A stretch of 64,000 nucleotides of DNA, taken from NCBI GenBank assembly GCA_013398055.1, contig VZRS01005506.1, positions 186,001 through 250,000 of the forward strand, given 5' to 3'. The stretch is from Ifrita kowaldi. Taxonomy: Eukaryota; Chordata; Aves; Passeriformes; Cinclosomatidae. Made by a program: the position numbers and the translations under genes. The stretch's first letter is position 1. Each line of letters begins with the position of its first letter. This document shows positions 1-13,656 of this stretch, in pieces. Under the pieces are notes generated by a model. The model was given only the letters and a program-made list of their open reading frames with translations. It did no database searches and was not told where the DNA came from.

Positions 1-3000
1 ACTTAATTCTTAATAATTTTACTCATATTTCTAACATTTAAGAGGGTTTTTTGTATGATTACTCTTTGACTAAAATACAAACCTGGCAGATTTATTATGA
101 AATTATATGTGGATATATGAAACATATGAAATATTTATTTTCTACTTCCTTTAAATTGTCACTGTTAAAGCATTCTGGCCTCCTGTTTGTGGCAATTTTT
201 GCTTGCTGTTGCTAAAGCAGTGATCACATCTGAGATAATTTCAATGCATTTTTAATAAGATTTTGTGATAGAGATTTTACAAAGTCTGTTGATACATCAA
301 ACCCTAAAGACAAAACAAGTGCAATCCCAGAGCAATCTTTCCTGTGTCTGGCTTTATAAGCCTTTTGCTATTGATTGAGATTGTGAAACAGAGGATGAAA
401 AAAAAAAATCAACGTAGATCAGACCAAAAGGTTGGGAGGGTCTGTAAGGGGGAGATTAAAACTGAAAACGGTGATGGCAAAACATTGCCAAATGTTGGAT
501 AACATTCTGAAATCAGTAAGGTGACATCCAATAGAGGCAGATCTCTAGATGGAAACACCAGCACACTGTGAATTGATTAGCTGTGCAAAATCACTGCAGA
601 TAATTATCTGGCCATAAACTGAATAGGAATCACTCCACAAATGTGATGCTGGATGAAAAAGAAAGCAAATGCTATTCTGAAGCGTGGAACAGAAGTGTGA
701 TCTAATTATGCCATGACTTTTAGTACTGCTGGGGCTCTCCAGGACCACTGTACTCCACTTGCAACCTCACACTTAAATGTGTGGACAGTTTGGAAAAAGC
801 TGAGAGAATGCCAGCAAGAACACAAGGTTTAGAAATGAAAGGTTGATAGAATTTATTGCTAAAGAAGCAGCTGAATGTAATAATCACCTGCAAGAAATGT
901 TGTAATGAAAAAGACAATGATATTGGGGTTTTATTTCCCTGTTTCTACTGACAATAAAAAGAAAGAAATCGATCTGTTTGAAGCACATGATGTTTTTCTG
1001 ATGTCAGGAAATCCTTTTGATTTATAGGAAAAGAATTGGGAGCAGGCTACCTCTGGAAGTTTTGCAAGCTTTTGCAGAGGATTTTGGGAAAAGGAAATAG
1101 GCTTACTATTACCTATTCTGTGTCAGAGTAAGGAGAACTCCCCTTAAAGCCTTGTCTAACTCCCTATAGTCATGTGTCTCCATGCACAGTTCTATTTCCA
1201 CCTCTCAGAATTAAAGCAATATAAACTGAGTCAGAGAGGACTTACTTGATACAAACTCCTTATTTTATGGCCCAGCCAGCCTCAGGATCCCTCTTGCAAA
1301 TGTTAGTCTAGCTTGTTGTAGAAATACACAGAAATCAAGTTTCATTGATAACAACAGTTCATTGAAACTTTCTGGGTTCAGCAAACTTTCCCTGAAGTGA
1401 AGGTAGAGATCTGGGGAAAACATGCCTGTCTCCAGCTGAGTGTGCCCTAGGGAAGGGTGGTAAAACTTTGGGCTCCTGAGCCAGGCATAGAGAAATATCA
1501 GATTTTCTTTGCTTCTTAACTATCCACACCACTTTTCCTCGTTCCTCTTTTTTACAGACCAAACTTGAAAACAAAAGAAAAACAAGAAAACCCAAAGCCA
1601 TAGTGTGGGCAGCTTAGTCACGTTTTGAATCATTAGTAAGACAATCCTCCTGATCATTTATCACCTGGTCTAATTTCTCATTAGTGTACTTTTTCTTCTT
1701 GATAGCTTCAAATATTCTTTTTTTCAGTGTCTCTTCTTTAACTAAAATTACCTCAGTGCACATTCACCTGCTCTAATCTTTGTCCAGCTCTGCTCATTTA
1801 TATATTATTCTTTCAATTTCCAGAATATTCTTGCTGTCCTCCATTCTTTGAGTAGACATTTGGGAAGCTGTACTGGCTGCTTGGCGTTTTCCTTCCTTTA
1901 TCAGAAAGATTATATTGTATTCTGATGCCTTTCAGAAGTCTCAGCATCCTTGAACTTCAATATCTACCACTCTAGGAATCCATTCTTTAGCATGCACCAA
2001 AGCACTAATGGGCACTACCAGGGAGCATTGCTATTATTTAAAATCAGCTCATAGTTTGAAAAATTGCAGTAATGAATGTTAGCTCCATGTTGAACATTCT
2101 TTGTCTAGTATCTTTTCTTTTATGACTCATGAAATTGTCTTGTATACCTTAATTTTCAGATTTAAACTCCATTATTTTGCCGCCTTGCAAATACAAAGGA
2201 GCTATATCCAGGTCTTATACAGCCTTCTATATATATTCAGGAACTATAACCAGCCCTAGAAATTATTACCTGTATATAGAGGTCAGGAGAGAGACACTCC
2301 AAAACCACACTGGAGCTCATTTTAGTTGTCACTGTTCTGTTGACATGGGTAATAGGATTCAAGGAAAAGTAATGTGAAAAATTACTCCCTTGACAGCTGT
2401 CAAACAGGGAAACTGTGAACCCCTCTTTGCATTTTTCACACTGTTTCTAAAGGGAACAGCAATCAGAAAACCAAATGGAGAACCAAGGCAGGTCATTAAT
2501 TCACACTGGCCATCCAAAAGTGTTCGGCCAGCTCAAAGTGTTTCTGTATATGGTTACTATAACCCTCACTGCATACTCCATCAGTATCACAGATTTTACC
2601 TGAGTTCTTCTGTGGCCACCTCTCAACAGTTCTGGAATGTCTCACAGCCATTACACTTGTCTATCCACACACCATTCACACAAAGCCACATTTATTACTG
2701 CTTTCTACATAGGAAAAGTGAGTGCCAGGTGAAAGTCATGTTTAAAGTCATAAAGGGTTGTGGCAAATCCCAGGTCTATAGGAACCCTAACATTATATGT
2801 TAGTTCAGGTTATTGAGAACAGAAATACCTGAAGATGGAGTAAAATGAAATAACCTTTAAATAATAAAAAATCATCATTGGCTGTGCCCACTATGTATCC
2901 TACTTCTCTAGGAGCAGCAAGTGACTTTTGCTAAGTATAATGATACCGGAAAATAAAGTTCAACAAAATCAACAGATTCTGAATGTCCTCCTCAACTTAG

Positions 3001-4598
3001 ATTTGAAACACCACCTTTTTAGTACCTGAAGTCCCTTTAATGAAACAATGCAAGTCAGTTCTGCAGAAAACAGGACATAGCAGTCCCAGCTAATAAAACC
3101 TGGAATTTGTTGGGACTGTAGATTTAGAAGTTCATGGCTGAGTGGTTTAAAGAGTAAAGTTTTTATTCGTGCTAGGGATCCATGAAAGGCAGCAAGAAAG
3201 GTGCAACCATAAGATGCAGAGGTATATGTCATCAGGTACTGATGCAATCATAGGTAGATACATAGGTAAATGGAACTGCTCTGCTTTTAATTTAGAATAT
3301 TTGATAATATTTCTTATCACATCTGTGTTTACCATTATACCACTGTTTGCAAAATTAACACATGTAGTACCTCTGGAAATTGGGATTTTACAGCTATTGC
3401 AGTCTTCCCTTGTAAAACAGTAGCCACAGTTTGAACCTGAAATATGCCCCTTCAACCTTTTAATTTATGGAATATATTAAAGTGTAGAAATGTAAATTGG
3501 CATACGAGGGGAAACATTAACTAGATTACATTCTTGATTTACAAAAGCAAAGGAAGACTGACAAACAGGACAGATACTGCCTGTGCATCATCTTATGGGA
3601 AGTTCCATGTGTGTTGGATAAGGGAAGTATCATCCATCATCCACTTTTTAACCAGCCCTTGAGAAACATGTTCCAGATAACACAGTTAGAAAAAGCTCTG
3701 TAGATGAAAACAGGAGAAAGTGGGCACATACAAAATCAGCCCATGAGCCATGGCATGCAGTCTTCAGACAACAAAGCAAGGACTCAAAAATGCAATACAG
3801 AAATAAAGCAAAAAGCATATTAAATAGTTGTATGGAGTGGTATTGACATTTGCAATAATAAAAAATATTTTTGTGACCTATAAAGCTCATCTTTCTTCAG
3901 ATTACCAATTTTACTCTATTGACAATTATGTAGAAAGAAAAAAAGAGAAAGTACTGTCTTTGTTGTATATTCTTGGTCTTTACAGTATTTCCTCGGAAGG
4001 AAATCTCAGGTGTGTTTAAATGAAATATTTCATTTAATTTTCTTTGCACTGCAGTGACACTTGGACCACTCAGTCAAGCCAGACATGAGTGGGTAGTGGG
4101 AACTGCAGATCTGCATTTGCTCTTACATGTTTTACTCGTTGAGTCATCTTTAGTTTTCTTCCTGGCGCCTGATGGCAGCCCCAGATTTGGGCTCAGGCCA
4201 CAGAATTACCAAGAAAGTGGGCTAATAAAAACATACTGCAGTTGACTGCTTAGTAAGCAGGTGAAGTTGAGATTGATTTGTAGGAAATTTGAACTGTGTC
4301 CTACTACAGGAATGAGCAAAGTAAATGACTCATTCCTGTATTAAAGCAAGGTAACAACTGTGAATATAGATGCCTTTATTTTCCAAATCTCTTGAGTGGA
4401 TGCTAAGTCAATCTTACTAAATAGACAGCAAATATTGTAAGCTCTGATTAGTATTTAAGCTGATGGCTCTATAACCCTCAAACCTTTATGACCCATCTCT
4501 GCAGGCAGGCAGGGTATGTTTTGATTTTGTCCTGGATTACAGTCTGCAGTTGTTAGAGAATGCCTGACAGTTTAGAAGATCAAACCAGCATTATTTTG

Positions 4599-4627
4599 TA
4601 CACACACGTGTGTGTCTGTGTATGTAT
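4599..4627. repeat. CA/TG microsatellite with perfect 16-bp palindrome
   Basis: An alternating purine-pyrimidine tract. Positions 4600-4615 read (AC)4 followed by (GT)4, a perfect palindrome. An imperfect TG-rich tail follows to about 4627. Such tracts are common polymorphic microsatellites and can adopt cruciform or Z-DNA. No function is implied. Confidence 0.75.
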
Positions 4628-6298
4628 TTCTATCCATAAAAACTTAGAAAATTGAAAAGCAACTTGAGCACCATTTCGATTGGGTCATATGCTGATTTTA
4701 TTCCAGCAAAATTCCTGTTCAGTTCGTAAAAATTAGAAAAGGATGGCAAAGACCTGTCCTTAATCATCAGAATGGCATTTTTCTGTAGCAATTTATGTCC
4801 CTGGCTGGTCCACGTAGAAAATTCTTAGATATATACCCTACATCTTTCTGCCAGGATCTGAGTCCAGAAAAAATCATAGTTGGCAATTGAGTAGAACTAA
4901 AAGTAATTTTCAAATGCTTTGTTTTAAACTAATTTATCAATATTTGGGAGCCAAAAGTAGCTTTCGCCTCTTATTGCAGATCGAGGTCTGCTGAAGACTT
5001 TCATCAGGCTTGACTCTTAAGCACATCAGTCATCCTTTAGATATAAACATGTTTGCAAAATTTCAGGAAGTAAAATATGTGTATTTGTCTTTGTAGGATG
5101 AGGGCTTTGAACTATGGGTGAAACTTCACAAATCGTCTTGTCACCAAATTGTTTCACAACTTTACTTCAAGTATCAAAAATGAATTAATTGACAGCATAC
5201 ATGAATTACAGGAAACTTTGCTCTTTACATAGACCTCAAAAACATCTGAAGCCAATGGGGTAAACAGTGTAGAAAGGATCCAAAAATATTGCAGCCTTAT
5301 GCCATTCTTCAGTCATTTTTATGCTCATTATTATTTCTTATTTATAAATCCCTAGAAATAGGTGTATCCAATAGATCTGCTGATAGATCCTGAACCAGTC
5401 ACACAAACAGCACGTTATAATTAGAGAGGGGGCAGGGGAATGAGTCTGATGTTCTGCCAGAACTCATTAAAACAGGTTGTGCACTCTGGTGCACAGAACA
5501 TCACTCATGACTGGTAACAGAAGAGCATACTGCTGGCTGGATAAGGAGGAGAACATGAAATTATTTTTCTAAAAACTGGGGGGAAAAAATGCAAAAGAAT
5601 GGGGAAGTAAAAAGAAGAGTTATTCTTATTTTCAAGGACTGAGATAACGCTGTTTTGACCATATGTTGGTTAACCAAAATGCAGTCGTGTTTTACCACTT
5701 ATTAGCAGGGCAAAGGTTTACTGCTCAGAGGTGCCAAGGCCAGAGTTAGTGTCTGTGCTGCCTAATCTGACTGGCATTTATTTGGCAAGGTGCACAAATT
5801 TTTTGGCAGATCTGGTGGTTGCTCTTGCCAATCATGTCCTATACATTCCTGTGTGTTTATGTTTGACAGTATAAAAAGATATGTGTGGTGCTGCGAGCTG
5901 CCATTTCTCGTTAAAGCTGATGCAGTTCTAGAAAGCATTTGATTTGGGGATAACTTTTATGCATTCTTACTTATCCTTAATTTCTGATAGCCAGTTTTTG
6001 ACCCTGAAGGATGCTTTTAATGTGTAGATAACACAGATCACCACTTGTCCCAGCAAGGTCAAACGAAAGACGAATTGCTATCTGGCAGCCTTGGCTTTGC
6101 TGTGCTTACTTCAGCCAGACAGAATGGACACCCTGCATGTGGTAGCAGAAGAGAGGGGGGGAAAATACTGTTGAATGCAGTAACTGACTCATGAAGCTTA
6201 TTTTGCAAACAAATGTTCTGTAGTTCACAGAAAGGTAAAAAGCAGTGAAGCAGGAGCATGTACAGCAAAATAGCCTCAGGGGAATTGATACCCACTTT

Positions 6299-6312
6299 AA
6301 AAAAAAAAAAAA
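6299..6312. repeat. A-tract (14 A)
   Basis: A run of 14 adenines followed by an A-rich, G-interrupted stretch to about 6360. It could be the degraded tail of an old retroposed sequence, but no source sequence is recognisable upstream. Confidence 0.7.
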
Positions 6313-9300
6313 GGAAAAAGAAAATAAATACTGTATAAAATACTAAAAAATGGCAAAAAATGATAGCAGATGTAGGCTTGAAATGAAGGGTTAGGATAAG
6401 CTGTTTAGCAACCAATTAACAAAATTAGTGTAATGAAGCTTTGTGTTAAAAATGCAAGAATATTTCCCTTCGGTTGATTCCCACATAAGAGGAAGCTTTG
6501 GTGAGTCTGAAGGTTATTTCAGTCATAGCATGTCAGAGCAGGAGGCCAAATTTCAGCACCTCTTCTGCACACATCTTGAGAGAGAACATAGGTCCTTAAA
6601 GGTCTAACATTCTGTTAAATACTTGTCTGGCTTTCATAAACTTTGTCTTAGTATAAGATACAATTATTCTGTAAATCCTGTACCAAGTAAAATATCATTC
6701 TCATTTATATAGGGCAGGTGAGAGGACATATCCCCACTTTGGTTAAACTGAAGAACTGAACAGAAATTCTGTTAGTAAATAGTATCTCGCGGCAAACTAG
6801 ATTTGTGATTCCTTGTTTGAATGCCATTCCAATATCCTAAGGACATATTGTGTCCATATTACATGAATGATATTATCCCTGTTCGTTACCTATTGATCAG
6901 AGATAATAAAACTCCCCGGATCCAGGTCTGATTTCAGCTGTAATCCTATAAATCTAATGGAGAAGCAAAGCTGATAACTTTTCCTCTGTAGGAATGGGTG
7001 AATCCAGACTGAACACCTGCCAGCCATTCCTAATCCAAATCACAAACAAATGACCACATATAAACATACCAGTGTAAGACTACACACGGTGAGACAAGGT
7101 ACAGACAGAAATGCTAATGAAAAACAACCCTTCTCTATTCTGGGGAAAGCAAAGAGCAGAATCAGCTCTAAGGCTTGCTTTGGTAGCTGCTCTGGAGTTG
7201 GTGGCCGTATGTAGACTGACACTTGCAGAGAATCTGGGATAGAAATTCTCTTCTGTGCACAGTAATTTGGGACTGGACCTTACAAACCAAGACAACCATG
7301 GAAATTGTGGCTATTTGGAAAGTTTTCAGTGCTTCTGCTTCTACTGCTCTACTGTGTTCTCAGCTACAGTCATAACTGTTTTCAATCTATGCCAATGGTT
7401 GGACAAACTTTGCAAATGCATGAAAAAGTTTTCATGACAAAATCCAGGGAACGGCAGAGAAAGGTCCTGGGAAAGGAGAATTTTCAGGCTCTGTGGCACA
7501 TTATAACTGGTGAAATGGAGCAGTCAGCTGTGCTATCAGCAGCTCTGGACTGAGATTTTAGGATGTAGATCAAGACCAAGCTGATAATTTGCTTAAGCCA
7601 TATACAAATTCCTAACTTAGAATAACCAAAACCTACAATTATTCCTAATGCTAAACATACAAATTAATGGTAAAAGCTGGGAATACGTTGAGGGCTCTAC
7701 AACACTTCCTACATTTACTATCTTCCTTATGCAGAGTTTCTCTTTGTAAATGTATGAACAGGTGTTAAGATGAACCAGTAAAGAGGTTACAAGAATATTA
7801 ATTGCTGCTTTGAAGTGTTATCTTTACGGAAAATAAATTAAAACATAAACAAAGCAAGTAATAAGTGTGCTCCTGAGGCAAAAGATATGACTCACTCACA
7901 GAAGTTTCAACACCAAATGGCCCAGCATTTTACTGCCACTGAGGGAGCAGAAAGGCTGTCCTCTGTCACAAGAGACCATTCCTGAAGTCAGGGAGGTATT
8001 TAAAGTGGATACCAATTTCTTATTGTTATGAAGTGGGAAGTTCAGAGCTTTTACACCAGTTCTTCACCAGAGCACTATCCTTTGATTAGCCAAATCTGCA
8101 TGTGTCTGGCTAAATGGATGTTCTAGCTGTTTTGTACAGTGTTTCTGGAGCCCTGGCACACTCTTTGTGAGGTAAACTTGTCCATCTGGGTATCTGAGAA
8201 TTTTTTTACCTGAGTAAACTCCGAGGATGCTTGGTTTCAACTCTGTTCCACCTGGGATAGCACTTGCAACCTTGAAGTTTACATAACAGGTGAATGAAGC
8301 CTGGATAAAGGCAAGGAAATTAATCTTTCTTTAGCAAGAATAATTTTGCATTGAATTCAATGGTACAGAAAAGGTTTTTATCCAGTATAAGTAAATCTGA
8401 CTCTTTCCTTTTGATCACAGGGCCATCTTGATCTTAGTTGTATGGCATGGCCCATTCAGAATCAAAGTGCTTTTGGGTCTCAGTTATTGTGATGAATTCC
8501 AAAGGTATATTCCAAGCACTGGATTGCTTGCTAGGTTTTGGTTCTATTCAATCATTTTTGTTTCAGTTCCTGGATTTGACATTTCATATTAATAAATGGT
8601 GTTTGTGAGACAGTGGGCATTAATATCTGAGTGGGTAGGAGCTTTACTGACCCTGACATTTGATGAAGAGCTCATCTACCTACATAAATCAGCTTGGTTA
8701 CTGGAAGACTTTGTGATGTGTTTATTTCTGAACAATAACATAAGCCAAACAGATACATCAGTAAAAGGAAAGGAAGAACACATCAACAGGAGTCTGAATG
8801 GAGACCAAATACTGATGAGAATGAAACCTTATCTCAGGATGCAGGAGCTGGCATTCCCTGCTGCCAACAGCTTTCACAAACCAAAGAAGAGAGAGAAACG
8901 TTTTATAAAAATTATAAAGAAGTTGGGAGATCCCCTCAGATAACTATCCACCTACATGTAGCTGTCCCTGAAACACCAAACAGCAGGAATAAAATCCAAT
9001 AAATGCTTATTCTTCAGTACAGCCAAATGTCAGCTGTGGGGCTTCAGTGAAATGAACAAGCTCTGTCCTGAGTAAATATATATATTAATAGCTTGGAGCT
9101 GCACTATCAAAGAAAAACAGCTGAACAGTGGAGCAACAAAACAAAGAAGCTCTGAGGCCTTCCACTGCCTACAGCAATATGCAGTTCAAGATGAATACTC
9201 TGCTCATTTCCATTCTAAACGAAACTCTATCTTCAATGCCATCAATATTATCAGTGTCATTACTGCAACTGCAGCACGAGTTTAATGCAATAGCTATTAA

Positions 9301-12288
9301 TTAGACCATTTTGCCCTCCTCCAAAAACAGCCCTAGTGCATCAGCTCCTAATGGAGTTTATCTTATTGTATTTTGATTTTGCTCAGAGCAGCCTTTCTGA
9401 ATTGTAAGTTACTGAAAGGTAATTCAAAGTACAGCAAAGGTTATAGAATACCCTTCATACTTTACCAGCCCATCTGCTTCACAACATTACACACCAGCAG
9501 CATAAACAGCCAACTCAATAATGAAGAATGCTGACATAAAAAATAGCACCCTACAATCACACACTCCAAGTCTTTTCAATCCTCTCTCAGTGGTCAGCAA
9601 GGTGAACAAAATTTGGAATGTCAAAGAGAGAGAGCAAACCAGTTAAAGCTTCACTTTTAGAGGTAAGGACTACTCATCCTTAAAACATCATCAGCTGTTC
9701 CATTTGTTTTACACCACAATGGTTATCCTGTATAGCTTCAATACTTCTGGATTAATGTAAATCTCATCTTTTCTTTTGTTCGCCTATATTTAGCATGTTA
9801 TCTAACTTGCTGGTTGAAGTTTTTCCATTGGTACATGAAACAGCAGTAAGTTAATTTGCACTGTAGGAGCACAGGTTGCTGCATCATCACTGCACAGGGA
9901 GTGATGCACATCTGCCTGTACTGACATCGCTGTGGCTCCTGCCTCCTTTAGTTGTTGAGTGGAGATAGGACAAGGAATACACGCCTTTTCTTATCTAGCT
10001 CTGTCTCCTCTGGTCCTTTGTGTTTTCACAGTCCCCATCACAAACAGAGCTCAGCTGTTGAGCTTCAGCAAAATGAAAAAAGAAAAACTCAGGGCATCTT
10101 CTGAAAACCCAGCTCCTTCAGTCTGTTGCAGAAACTAGCCGCAAAAATGTTGTAAAGATTTCCTAACATTCCTACCAACATTCAGCTCCCTTTTCTAATT
10201 TGTGGAGATGACAGTTGTTTCCCACCAATTCATGAAAATGTAAACTGATATTTGCCTACAGTTTTGGAAAGGGACAATGGGTTTTATTGATCATTGCTAT
10301 TGTAATCCTTGCTGCTATTGTGGGTGAGTTACTGCTTTCTCTCTCAATTTGTCTAAGGTTTAAGAGCTAACCTATCAACCAAGGAAGTTTTGATATCTGT
10401 ACTCACATATGCATGCATAGATAGATATACACACATACGTTAGTGTGTATGTTAGAATCATCTATTCCATGAAATTGCTATTTCCTGACTTTGGATTGGG
10501 GTATATTTTGAAGGAAAGAACATTCTGGTCAAATCTCATTTCAGTAATTACTGAGATATGTGGGCTTCAGGTTTTTTTTAATGGAAAAGAAACTAAAATG
10601 AAACCTAATTTTTTGAAACAGAAAAATGCTTTGACTCATATTTGGTTCCAGTTTCTGCTTTTCAGGTTTATCATAACTGGTAAGCCAACACGTAACTAGA
10701 TTGCAGGCATCAGATCCAGCAGCTTCTGTGCAAGCAAACCCCCCACTGACTCCTGCTGACTTAAGGGAAGCATCTTATTGCTACTGATGATGAGTTTGAG
10801 TTCCTACAAGTGTGAAGCTTTAGGTCCAAATGTGCTGAGAGGCTTAAAAATATCCATGAACAGGACTATAGATAATCAGTGTTGCTGAAATGTCAGAGAA
10901 GTTACTCGAAAGTGTCATGATGCAGTTTCCTTATCACTGAAGCTATCCCTGAAAGGAAAGAGAACTACAGCGGCTTCCATAATCTTTTTATAAAATCATT
11001 ATGGCTTCATCCCTTTAGAACACTTGATACTCTTGGCTCCCTGGAGTGGAACAGGAATGAAATGAGCACGTGGGATACTTAGTCCTGAAATCTTTGATTT
11101 TGAGATTCAGTGCAAGTTCTGCCTGAGTGATTTATGAGGTAGATGTTAGGAAGGAGGCTTGAGGATTTAGCCTTATCTGTCTCTCTGGTTTGGACTCACA
11201 AGTATTTAAAACTCCATTATTGTTTTAGCAAAGCTGTATAAGAACTTGCTGAAAACACTGTCTCCCTTGATTCTTAATGTCTACAGGATATTTCTTATGA
11301 TAAATATTAATAATTTTCAAGTACATGGATGAATGCATTTTTATAATTATCAAAACCCAGACATACTGGTTTAGTGTTTAAAATTAATTATAGTATGGAA
11401 ACCAGCATTCCATAAGGAAATTATATTAACTCATCAGAATGAGTTCATTTTGCCTTTCAATTTACATTTGTTGAATTTTATTTACTGATTTTGTATTTAA
11501 CTTCTAAGCAATTACTGAAATCTCAATTTTTGCAACTGGAGGGCCTTACTCTTAAGTGTTTTACTTCATGAGTATTTAATTTAGATCACCATGTATTTGA
11601 ACATGTAACAAGTACATAAATAAAAATAACTTCAGAGGAGAGTAAGAGTAACAAATTTTCAAAAAGTGTCTTCAGCTGCAACTTTCTTTATGGCATGAGA
11701 ATGGAAGATTAGTGTTTAAGCATTTTAGATTCGTTTTCCTTCAGGATATATCAGTTTACCATGTTACTGAAAGGCAAGGGAGAGCAAGAACCAATGCTAA
11801 TTTCAGGGCCTGGTAAATGTCCCATCACCTTCTCTGGTTCTCCTGTGTACTACAACAAGGACTACATTCCACCCAGGAAACATATTTTGTTGGCCATGCA
11901 GTGCTACCAACAATCTTTTTCATAGTGGGAATGATGATCTGATTACGCTTAATTGCAGAAGCCTGTGATAAATGGGAACCAGCTGCTTAGTGAGTTTCCT
12001 CAGGTACCTCTCAGCATTTCACCTGGACTTTGCAGATTTCTCTGTTGCCATAGGGACTTATTCTAGCTTCCCAAATCTGTAGCACTGAGACTGGTGGGGG
12101 TTACAGGTTACGACTGTAAGTGAGCTGACAGTGGAAGGATCTCTGCCAACACCTGTCTGCAAGAAGTTCTAAGCTTATCTGGCGCATGAGAGAACAGGAA
12201 AAGCAACTAGGGATGGGAAAGACTCAGGTAAGGGTTGATGTGCATTCGAGAGTACATATGGGGTAGGATGTTTTCTCAGCATTATTGA

Positions 12289-12328
12289 TGCAAGAAAGCA
12301 GTACAAAATGCAGGAAAGCAGTACAAAA
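12289..12328. repeat. 20-bp tandem duplication, two units
   Basis: Two adjacent 20-bp units, at 12289-12308 and 12309-12328, differ at one position (A versus G at the fifth base). Each unit begins TGCA and ends GTACAAAA. It looks like a simple local tandem duplication. Confidence 0.85.
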
Positions 12329-13643
12329 AAAGTCTAAAATATCACAGAAGAGGGTTCTTATATTTAATGTGGGGAAGCAGGAAGCCAAGGCATGGAGGAA
12401 GGACCCGGACTGCAGTTGCTCACATCATGCCTGGTTTGACTGAAGGGATTTTCTTTCTGTTTGTGAAGTCAAAGGTTTATCATCCTAACACTGCTGGTGT
12501 ACTTCTGACTCTTTCAGAACACTGAAGAAATGTAATAAAGAAATTGTCTAGCCTTTTGAGAATTCATAAGGATTTGTCCTTTATCTTCATGGTGATATGT
12601 TTTACTGCAAGGGGAGGAGCCACTTTTCCTTGCATCCCTCCCAGTGATCACAGCATGGGAGAACAGTCCATAATGCTTCTAAAGAATTCTTCCTTCATAG
12701 AATCGTGTGAAAATCCAAGTCTGAAGTAAAGTATTTTTTCATTTGAAGCCCCACTGTACCACATGCAGGCCATTGTGAAGGTCCTCAGACTTGCGAGTTT
12801 CCAGTTTTGCAGTTAGTGAGGGACTCAGAGAAGTTCCACAGTTATCATGACTTCAGCTCCGAAATTTTTAGCTGAACCCTAATCCACCGCATATTTTGGA
12901 AGTGACCAGGAAGCTGTAGTTCCCCGCAGACTCTGTTCTAGAGTCTCCAAAGGGTTACTAATGTATAACAAAATGAGACACCATTTTAGGGGCAGTTCTG
13001 CAAATACAAGCTCTCAGCTCTAGTGCATTCTACTTTAGAGTCTCCACCCAATCTTCCCAATCTTTTAAAGATTGGTTTGCTTCTGTTTGCAAAAATAGCA
13101 CTGAAAGTGGCCACCCTTGACTAGTCTCCCTCGAAAGTCAAAATTGAGATAGTATTGTGACATTAGTATGCATCCTTGCTCAGAACAGTGTAACTGATGC
13201 AATACATTTACAGCAAATTTTAAAATTTCCATCATAGTAAAGAGAAACTGTCATTCAATCCATTGAAATGCTTTCTCAGCGTCAAAAGATGCTATTACCA
13301 CAGGACTGGCATCATTTTTCATCCTAAAGAGGATATTAAATAAGCACAGCAAATTCGTGCAGGTGAGCCTACTGTACTAAACATAAAATAAAACCATGCA
13401 TTGTTCAGGATGAATTATTTTAATGCTTATACTTTGAGTCAATTGGCCAATAACTTTGCCAATTTGTTAATACCTGCATTTAGGAATAAAATGGATCTAT
13501 GTAACCTATATTGCTATATGTTTCAGTCTCTTTCAATGTTGCCAGAATCAGCACCTTGCAGTCTGCAAAGTATCTGCTGGTCAGCACCTGGTTTGCATAA
13601 CGTAGTGTTACAAAGATGAAAAAAACAGCCAACACCAACTGGC

Positions 13644-13656
13644 AAAAAAAAAAAAA
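13644..13656. repeat. A-tract (13 A)
   Basis: Homopolymer of 13 adenines. There is no recognisable retroposon body beside it. Confidence 0.7.

Noticed and set aside
2390..2803. 137-codon + strand open frame
   Set aside because: No recognisable domain, no splice or promoter context, and length within what chance gives in 64 kb on six frames.
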